Positions 1 through 5,170 of a stretch of 6,216 bases of DNA are shown in pieces. The notes under the pieces are model-generated. The model searched no databases and was not told where the DNA came from. It saw nothing but the letters and a program-made list of their open reading frames with translations. This stretch comes from an uncultured Bacilli bacterium (GTDB lineage: Bacteria > Bacillota_I > Bacilli_A > RF39 > UBA660): positions 1 to 6,216 of the forward strand of contig CANQEF010000068.1 of assembly GCA_947594675.1 (NCBI GenBank), given 5' to 3'. The translations under genes and the position numbers were made by a program. How positions within the stretch are numbered: position 1 is the first letter of the stretch; every line of letters begins with the position of its first letter.

Positions 1-37
1 TATAAAGAAGATTAAAAAATTATATGCAAACTTTTAA

Positions 38-63
38 AGTACATAATAACTATGTGCTCTTTT
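38..63 (+). terminator. Possible plus-strand terminator of a convergent gene
   Basis: AGTACATA and TATGTGCT pair over 8 bp as plus-strand RNA, with one U-G wobble, around a 5-base loop, followed by CTTTTG. On the minus strand the wobble becomes a C-A mismatch, so the hairpin favours plus-strand transcription. Two plus-strand frames open at the left edge end just before it (stops at 13-15 and 35-37). Either could be the last codons of a gene outside the window, but no such gene can be shown. Confidence 0.3.
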
Positions 64-120
64 GTGTTGCATTCTTCCCAATTCTATTTATCCGTCTTTA
101 CCAAGCAAGTTCCTAATATA

Positions 121-150
121 TAAAAAGAATCAATACTATTAATTGATTCT
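121..150 (-). terminator. Probable rho-independent terminator of the surface operon
   Basis: On the minus strand AGAATCAAT and ATTGATTCT form a perfect 9-bp stem (126-134 with 142-150) around a 7-base loop. The stem ends in T and is followed by four more Ts and an AT-rich tail. It lies about 80 bases after the stop of the last gene. The stem is AT-rich, so termination may be leaky, but position and orientation fit the end of the transcript. Confidence 0.65.
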
Positions 151-229
151 ATATTCATTCTCCATAAAAATTTTATGATTGCTTATATTATTGATATAGT
201 TTAATAAACAATATAATTAGACCAAAAGA

Positions 230-1012
230 TTAATTGTGTGCCCTTTTCCTAACAAAAAAAACTAAGCTAATTATTACTATGCAACTAAATAATCCTAGAA
301 ATATGTATAAAAGCTTATTACTATTACTCTTTTGCTCTTTCTTAGGAATTGTATCTACTTTATATTCCTTTCTATAAATAGTCTTTCCATTTTCATCAAT
401 TACTTCAATAGTTGCATTACCATTACCATTAAAAGTAATATTACCATCTTTATCAATACTAGCAACTTTATCATTAGTGCTTTTATAAGTAACATTATTT
501 TCAGGAAAATTATCTTTTTCTAGTACTTCATTTTTACCTACTATCCCATGATTTGCTATATTAATAATCCCATCTTTCTTATTGATATTTATTTCGCTAT
601 TAGTATTATTACCAAAGTTATCAATTGTTGCCTCTATTTTAATATCCTCAATTTTATCAGATAATATTTTAAATTTCATTTCCGCTATTTTACCATTTGA
701 TTTTATTAAGGTATCATCAGAAGTTATTGCATATAAAGTAATAGTTTTTTTATCATTAATTTCAATACCTTTTAAAGTAGCTGCCGAAAAATCAGCAGTT
801 AAATAAGAGTCAACATAATCTAATTTACTAGAATCATATCTAATTTTAACACCTAAATAAGAAAAACCTGGATTATTTTTTAAAGTTATTGGAATTGTAA
901 CAATTTCTCCTTTATAAGCAGTAGAGCTACCTATTGTAAAAATAGGTAGTTCTTTTGCTTTGACATTTAAAGTCAGTAAACAAATTCCAAATATTAGTAT
1001 CTTTTTTAGCAT
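230..1012 (-). CDS. Membrane-anchored cohesin-domain protein with a short Ig-like domain
   Basis: The 260-residue product has a short signal peptide (1-19, likely cleaved after VKA). A cohesin domain follows at about 23-153: FTIGSSTAYKGEIVTIPITL, then NNPGFSYLGVKIRYDSSKLDYVDS, ITLYAITSDDTLI, and GKIAEMKFKIL. These match the pattern of an opening V-P-V strand, a G-x-x-x-x-x-YD-x-x-x-L core and a G-x-I/L-x-x-x-x-F-K strand. Residues about 155-220 look like a small Big_2-type domain (YKSTNDKVASIDKDGNITF, then GNATIEV). A Lys- and Ser-rich linker leads to a membrane segment (234-254) and the tail RKRAHN. No sortase motif precedes the membrane segment, so it probably stays in the membrane. Its ATG starts one base after the stalk gene's TAG, with no Shine-Dalgarno at normal spacing (the nearest AAAAGG is about 19 bases away), so translational coupling is likely. 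It may dock the dockerin protein of the same operon. Confidence 0.88.
   Translation of the reverse strand: MLKKILIFGICLLTLNVKAKELPIFTIGSSTAYKGEIVTIPITLKNNPGFSYLGVKIRYDSSKLDYVDSYLTADFSAATLKGIEINDKKTITLYAITSDDTLIKSNGKIAEMKFKILSDKIEDIKIEATIDNFGNNTNSEININKKDGIINIANHGIVGKNEVLEKDNFPENNVTYKSTNDKVASIDKDGNITFNGNGNATIEVIDENGKTIYRKEYKVDTIPKKEQKSNSNKLLYIFLGLFSCIVIISLVFFVRKRAHN
554..946 (-). other. Cohesin domain of the membrane-anchored protein
   Basis: This is residues about 23-153 of the 260-residue protein. The segment NNPGFSYLGVKIRYDSSKL is very like the second and third strands of cohesins from Clostridia and gut Firmicutes, and the GKIAEMKFKIL strand is in the expected place. It is the clearest cohesin candidate in the window and the likeliest partner of the dockerin at 5177-5350. 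That pairing is inferred from operon membership only. Confidence 0.72.
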
Positions 1013-1013
1013 T

Positions 1014-4000
1014 CTATTTATTTAATGTATACCTTTTATAACCTAAAGTAATAATTCCTAATAAAGACATAATAGATAAAATTATACTAGGTACTAAGGG
1101 CTGAGTATTGGTATTTGGAATAATAGTTTCTTCTTGTCTAAATTGGGCCTCTTTAGTAATAGTTATTTTTACTTCTTTTTCCATTCCATTACTAGCAGTA
1201 ACTTTAATTGTTACAGTACCTTCACTAATTCCTTTAACTGTACCATCTTCGGAAACTGTTGCGATATGTTCATCGCTAGAAGTAAAAGTATAAGTTAATT
1301 CATCAGTGCAATTTTCTGGGTTAGTAAATGGTTGAAGGAGCATTTCTTCACTAACACCTAATTTGTCTGATGGAACATGAACATCAATACTATCAGCATG
1401 AATTTCTGTAATAGTTATTTCTACTTCTTTTGTTACTTCACCTACTCTAATTATTAAAGTAGCAGTTCCTTGTTTTAAACCAGTAATATTACCTGAGTCA
1501 TCTACAACAAAGATTTCTTCATCAGTGCTTTCATACTCAATATTTTCAAATTCAGTAGTATTAGTTGGATTAGGGGTAATTTTTAAGGAAGTAGTGCGTC
1601 CCTTTAATATTTCGTTTGGTACAACAACATCAATATCAGTCAATGGGATAATACTTACAGTAACCAATACAGATACTTGCATACCATTTTCAAGTGTTCC
1701 TATAATAGTAGTACTACCAGCTTTGTGTCCTGTTACTGTACCAAATTCATCAACCGTAGCTATTTCTTCATTATTACTTTTCCAAGTAATTTCTTGATTA
1801 TCAGCATCTATTGGATCAATTACGGTACTAATCGTCTTTTTGTTGGACTCGCCTTTATAAATATCCAATTTTTCATCTGCAGTAAACGTCTTTACAGGAA
1901 CATTTACTTCTACTTCAATAATTTTTTCTATATTGCCAGCTTTAACAGATACTTTTGTTTTGCCCTTCTTTAAGGCATTAATTGCACCAGTTTCAGAATT
2001 AATAGAAATAATATCTTTAGCACTACCGTCAGCTATAGACCAAATAACATTTTGATTATCAGCATCATTTGGAATAATAGAGGCAGTTAGTACACATGAA
2101 GATGATCTTTCTAATAATAAATTAGTTATTTCTTTGTCATTTAATTTAACAATGATATCCTCAATTGGAACGTCAACTACTACACTTAATTCAGCAAATT
2201 CATCGCCTAATTTAGCTTTAATAGTTGTTGTTCCTTTTTTGATACCAGTTATAATATTATTTTCTAAAGAAATAATCGTTGGATCATATTCATATTCTAC
2301 TTCTTCAATATTAACATATGCATCTTTTGGATTTAAAACTAGTTTTGGTAAATTAACTGTTTTGCCACGATGAACAGTTAAACTATCTTTTTCAAATGAC
2401 AAACTTTCCAAAGCAACAATTACATTTACATTAGCCTCTAATGTATGGATTTGACCATCAAATGTTTTATAAGTTGCTGTTATGATAGTACTACCAGCTT
2501 TTAAAGCTTTAACTAGACCAGTACTATTTATGCTTACAACATCAGTACTGTTTCCTTGTTTTATTCCCCAAGTAACGGTAGGTTTTTCATCAGGAGTTTT
2601 ACCATTAGCATCAAAGAAAATAACTTGCATTTGTTCTTGACACTTACCTTTTTTACTATCACATTTTGTAATTAAATTAATGTCATTACTAGGACTTAAG
2701 TTGCCTCCTTCAACAGGAGTTTTTACATTAACCGTAATACTTGTTTCATGGTTAGCATAAGTTGCAGTTATGACGGCTGAAGTATTAGGATTAATACCAG
2801 TAACTACTCCATTTTCTACTTGGACATTGTCATTGCTACTTTTCCATGAGATAACCTCATTTTCTAATCCAGTAGCATCTAGTGGATCTGTAACAACTTT
2901 TAATGTTACTTTTTCAGTTGGATAAATAGATAAAGAAGTTATATCATTATTATCTTTTTGAATTTTTATTCCTTTTAATGGAACATTAACAGAAACAGGT
3001 ATAGTAAACTCACAATTTACAGAATTTTTACAATTTGTAAGTTTAGCTTTAATATTAGTTTTACCACCACTTAAACCTTTAACTGTTGCTTTATATGTTC
3101 CTGAAGAAGTTGTTTCTTTACTTATACTTGCAATATTTTTATCTTCAACAGATAATGTTACATCTGTTGTAGCAGTTAATGGCTTATAAGTAATTGTTAT
3201 ATCTTGGGTAGCATTTTTTTCTAAAGATATTTCTTTAGGATTAATACTTACTTCCTCTACAGGAATAATACTACTAATAACTTTTACAGTGATATTTGCT
3301 GAGATACTTGAATCAGCTTTTGATGTTACTTTAATAACACATGTTCCGGCTTTATGAGAAGTAACTACTCCATTTTGGTCTACAGTAGCTATATCTTCAT
3401 TTAAACTTTCCCATTTAATTTGAGCATTATCAGGATTAGCTGGTTCCATCTCAACTTGTAAAGTTTTAGTTTTATTTTCTCCTTGAATAGTTACACTTTC
3501 ATCGTTGAAATATAACTTTTTAATTGGATTAGTTACATTAACTGTAAATTTTTTAGTCAATCCATATGCCTTTACAATTATTTCTGTTGTACCAGTTTTA
3601 TTAGCTGTAATAACTCCACTATTAGATACATTTGCAATTTCTGCTTTGCTTGATGAATATGAGATATTTGCTTGCATAGTAGTATCAGTATTATTTGGTA
3701 TTACTTCAATTTGTTTAGTTGTTCCACCTATCATATTAATTTTAGTTGGATTTACTTCTTCATCAACCTTTAAAGTAATATCGTCAACTGGTATTTCAAC
3801 AAAAGCATTAGCATTTACTGTTTCTATGTTTAATTGCTCATATTTTGCACCATGATATTCTCCACTTGCATCATAGTAACCATCTGCTATTTCTTTATTT
3901 AAAGCTGTGTCATCAGTAAAGGTAAATGTACAACTTCCTTTAGCATCTTGTTTTACTTTGAAAATTGCTGTTCCTACTGTGCCATTATAACTATAATTGT

Positions 4001-4421
4001 CACCATAATTACTATTTACAGCAACTGCGAAAATTAATTTAGTTAAATTTGGATTTTCTTTATCAACGTAGCTATTATAGTCGCCCTCAATTTTGGAATT
4101 ACCACGATTATCATTATCACTATATTTCCAAGCCTCTACTAGTTCAAAATATCTATTATCATAAGTGATAGCATATGTTAAAGCTTGGTAAACTTCCGAT
4201 GTTTCCAAATTTATCTTTAATCTAAATTCATCGTTTCTATGAAGTTTCATAAGATTAACAGGTTCGGGATTTTTATCAGAATTAGTTACAGCTTCTATAG
4301 TAAATTTAGATTTACCAGCAGCAAGAGTTAAAAATGTAGGTATGGCAATTAAAGCTATAATGAATAATAATAAAAATGCTTTAAATATTTTAGTTTTATT
4401 TTTCTTTTTAATATTTTTCAT
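1014..4421 (-). CDS. Large cell-surface stalk protein: signal peptide, cohesin-like domain, about ten Big_2-like repeats, sortase-type C-terminal anchor
   Basis: The 1135-residue product starts with a Lys-rich n-region and a hydrophobic stretch (about 14-35, ending TLAAG), a typical signal peptide. Residues about 38-210 resemble a divergent cohesin: LKINLETSEVYQALTYAITYD, then YFELVEA, GTAIFKVK and a final strand with FTFTDD. From 212 to 1090 come about ten Ig-like units of 80-100 residues. Most share the Big_2 pattern: linker V-P-[ILV]-x-x-[IV], xxWxSxNxxIATVDxxGxVTxxKAGTxxI, then a final beta strand. The end has IPNTN (1101-1105), a hydrophobic segment (about 1109-1127) and the tail YKRYTLNK, which resembles a sorting signal of the class B NPQTN type. 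The protein is probably a wall-linked rod displaying the N-terminal domain outward. It follows the sortase by 20 bases and its TAG stop is one base before the next gene. Big_2 domains also occur in adhesins, so host or matrix binding is an alternative role. Confidence 0.92.
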   Translation of the reverse strand: MKNIKKKNKTKIFKAFLLLFIIALIAIPTFLTLAAGKSKFTIEAVTNSDKNPEPVNLMKLHRNDEFRLKINLETSEVYQALTYAITYDNRYFELVEAWKYSDNDNRGNSKIEGDYNSYVDKENPNLTKLIFAVAVNSNYGDNYSYNGTVGTAIFKVKQDAKGSCTFTFTDDTALNKEIADGYYDASGEYHGAKYEQLNIETVNANAFVEIPVDDITLKVDEEVNPTKINMIGGTTKQIEVIPNNTDTTMQANISYSSSKAEIANVSNSGVITANKTGTTEIIVKAYGLTKKFTVNVTNPIKKLYFNDESVTIQGENKTKTLQVEMEPANPDNAQIKWESLNEDIATVDQNGVVTSHKAGTCVIKVTSKADSSISANITVKVISSIIPVEEVSINPKEISLEKNATQDITITYKPLTATTDVTLSVEDKNIASISKETTSSGTYKATVKGLSGGKTNIKAKLTNCKNSVNCEFTIPVSVNVPLKGIKIQKDNNDITSLSIYPTEKVTLKVVTDPLDATGLENEVISWKSSNDNVQVENGVVTGINPNTSAVITATYANHETSITVNVKTPVEGGNLSPSNDINLITKCDSKKGKCQEQMQVIFFDANGKTPDEKPTVTWGIKQGNSTDVVSINSTGLVKALKAGSTIITATYKTFDGQIHTLEANVNVIVALESLSFEKDSLTVHRGKTVNLPKLVLNPKDAYVNIEEVEYEYDPTIISLENNIITGIKKGTTTIKAKLGDEFAELSVVVDVPIEDIIVKLNDKEITNLLLERSSSCVLTASIIPNDADNQNVIWSIADGSAKDIISINSETGAINALKKGKTKVSVKAGNIEKIIEVEVNVPVKTFTADEKLDIYKGESNKKTISTVIDPIDADNQEITWKSNNEEIATVDEFGTVTGHKAGSTTIIGTLENGMQVSVLVTVSIIPLTDIDVVVPNEILKGRTTSLKITPNPTNTTEFENIEYESTDEEIFVVDDSGNITGLKQGTATLIIRVGEVTKEVEITITEIHADSIDVHVPSDKLGVSEEMLLQPFTNPENCTDELTYTFTSSDEHIATVSEDGTVKGISEGTVTIKVTASNGMEKEVKITITKEAQFRQEETIIPNTNTQPLVPSIILSIMSLLGIITLGYKRYTLNK
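1017..1121 (-). other. C-terminal cell-wall sorting-like signal (IPNTN motif)
   Basis: The last 35 residues have the three parts of a sortase signal: the motif IPNTN, a hydrophobic segment (LVPSIILSIMSLLGIITLGY) and a short basic tail (KRYTLNK). IPNTN matches Pro, Thr and the final Asn of the SrtB motif NPQTN, with Ile in place of the first Asn. It does not match LPxTG. The class B sortase encoded directly upstream supports the call. The alternative is a simple membrane anchor without processing. Confidence 0.65.
1152..3788 (-). repeat. Array of about ten diverged Big_2-like Ig domain repeats
   Basis: Approximate unit boundaries in the stalk protein are residues 212-298, 299-383, 386-480, 481-567, 570-669, 670-751, 752-841, 842-924, 925-1006 and 1007-1090. 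Unit starts recur as IPVDDI, IPVEEV, VPLKGI, VPIEDI, VPVKTF and IPLTDI. The G-x-V-x-x-x-KAG-T/S core is clearest in units 2, 5 and 8. The units differ strongly in protein and DNA sequence, so the array is old and not a recent tandem expansion. Units 3 and 5 each carry a close pair of cysteines. Confidence 0.8.
3792..4310 (-). other. Divergent cohesin-like domain at the N-terminus of the stalk protein
   Basis: Residues about 38-210 show the strand order of cohesin or related carbohydrate-binding-like beta sandwiches. A polar start and a KINLE strand lead to YAITYDNRYFELVEA, which matches the cohesin pattern x-x-x-x-YD-x-x-x-LE-x-V. Later come LIFAVAVNS, VGTAIFKVK and GSCTFTFTDD. Compared with a minimal cohesin it has extra polar stretches rich in Asn, Asp, Tyr and Gly (about 99-124 and 179-195). 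The call is moderate: it could be a non-binding structural domain of the same fold. Confidence 0.5.
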
Positions 4422-4425
4422 TTTT

Positions 4426-4434
4426 CCTTCCTTT
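4426..4434 (-). promoter_or_regulatory. Strong Shine-Dalgarno of the Big_2 stalk gene
   Basis: On the minus strand AAAGGAAGG lies in the 20-base gap between the sortase stop and the ATG of the stalk gene, with its 3' end 4 bases before the ATG and the upstream AAAGG core 8 bases before it. This is the best ribosome binding site in the window. It fixes the start at 4421 and suggests the structural protein is translated more strongly than its neighbours. Confidence 0.75.
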
Positions 4435-4441
4435 CTTTACT

Positions 4442-5167
4442 TTAGTCTTCTAAATTATCTTGATTTAAGTAAGCATGGAGAATAATTCGTCTATTACTAT
4501 CATTGTAACAAGTTACTAAAGTTAAAGTATGTTTTATTTTCTCATTTTCTAAATTTATATTAAAATCTTTATCACTTTTAGTGAAATAAGATGTACTAAG
4601 GTTAATTGACTCTTCATCATTAGGATTAGTTAAATACATTGAATATGCTGTATAAGTATAATCCTTATTAGAAGTATATATATAAATATTTAAAGGGCTT
4701 TTTAATTCTTCTTCATAAACTTTCTTTAAATCAGAAAACATATCTTGTGTATGTGTATAATGCCCATAAATAATAGTATTAGGATCACTAAAGTCATATT
4801 TATTTTTATAATCCATATAAATTGAACCAAAGATATTATAATTATTATTAAAGTCACGATTTAGGTAGTAGTTATTATCAAATGTCTGCATTATAGGATA
4901 ATTAATATGAGTATTAGGTATCTTAATCCATCCAATAATATCAATATTTTTTTCTTTTAATTTTTCAAAATCTATTGTCGTTTGCTTGTTTTTATCAGTA
5001 GTAACTACATCTTTTACTAATTCTTCATTTATTTTTTTACTTTTAGTTTCATAATAGTAGATTTTTATACTTTTATAGGTTTCATAAATAAACAAAAACG
5101 ATAAAAGTATTAGAAGAATATTTAGTAAATGCTTTTTATACTTTTTCTTTAAAACAAGTTTTTTCAT
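4442..5167 (-). CDS. srtB: Class B sortase (membrane-anchored cysteine transpeptidase)
   Basis: Sortases cleave a C-terminal sorting motif of exported proteins and join the new C-terminus to a cell-wall amino group on the outer face of the membrane. This 241-residue protein has a basic N-terminus and one membrane segment (about residues 14-28), which fits N-in/C-out topology. The catalytic domain carries class B hallmarks: IIGWIKIPNTHINYPIMQ (78-95), YGH with catalytic His136 followed by the DMFSDLKKVY segment (142-151), and TLVTC with nucleophile Cys220. RRIILHAYL follows, with Arg227 as the likely third catalytic residue. Its length is normal for the class. It lies between a dockerin-bearing protein and a protein with a sorting-like C-terminus, so it is probably a dedicated enzyme for that downstream substrate. 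The symbol denotes the family and not orthology to a studied SrtB. Confidence 0.93.
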   Translation of the reverse strand: MKKLVLKKKYKKHLLNILLILLSFLFIYETYKSIKIYYYETKSKKINEELVKDVVTTDKNKQTTIDFEKLKEKNIDIIGWIKIPNTHINYPIMQTFDNNYYLNRDFNNNYNIFGSIYMDYKNKYDFSDPNTIIYGHYTHTQDMFSDLKKVYEEELKSPLNIYIYTSNKDYTYTAYSMYLTNPNDEESINLSTSYFTKSDKDFNINLENEKIKHTLTLVTCYNDSNRRIILHAYLNQDNLED

Positions 5168-5170
5168 ATA

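Larger units (their letters stand above)
1..229. other. Left flank without a supported gene
   Basis: This AT-rich stretch after the last gene holds the two hairpins described and only very short frames. No tRNA-like cloverleaf, promoter pair or long frame was recognised by eye. A tiny minus-strand frame (34-72, 12 codons) has a GGGAAG upstream but is too short to support as a gene. Confidence 0.5.

Noticed and set aside
34..72. Minus-strand 12-codon frame with GGGAAG upstream of its ATG
   Set aside because: It is very short, lies beyond the probable terminator, has no clear promoter and has no sign of conservation that can be judged here.
34..72. Resemblance of this stretch to the end of the last gene (AAAAGGGCACACAATTA against AAAAGAGCACATAGTTA)
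   Set aside because: The similarity is short with several mismatches in AT-rich DNA; chance is sufficient and no flanking similarity was seen.
230..360. C-terminus of the 260-residue protein as a sortase signal
   Set aside because: The segment before the membrane helix (TIPKKEQKSNSNK) has no LPxTG, NPxTN or IPNTN-like motif, so a plain membrane anchor is the simpler reading.
953..1012. Lipoprotein signal (GIC near residue 11) in the 260-residue protein
   Set aside because: The cysteine comes too early, within the hydrophobic core, and a signal peptidase I site (VKA) follows at a normal position.
1152..3788. CRISPR or DNA-level tandem repeat in the stalk gene
   Set aside because: The periodicity is at protein level (Ig-like units of 80-100 residues) with strongly diverged DNA; there are no constant short repeats and spacers.
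332..3855. Several plus-strand frames of 60-116 codons opposite the surface-protein genes
   Set aside because: They are hydrophobic or low-complexity translations of the antisense of Thr-, Asn- and Ile-rich coding sequence, overlap well-supported genes completely and show no recognisable domain.
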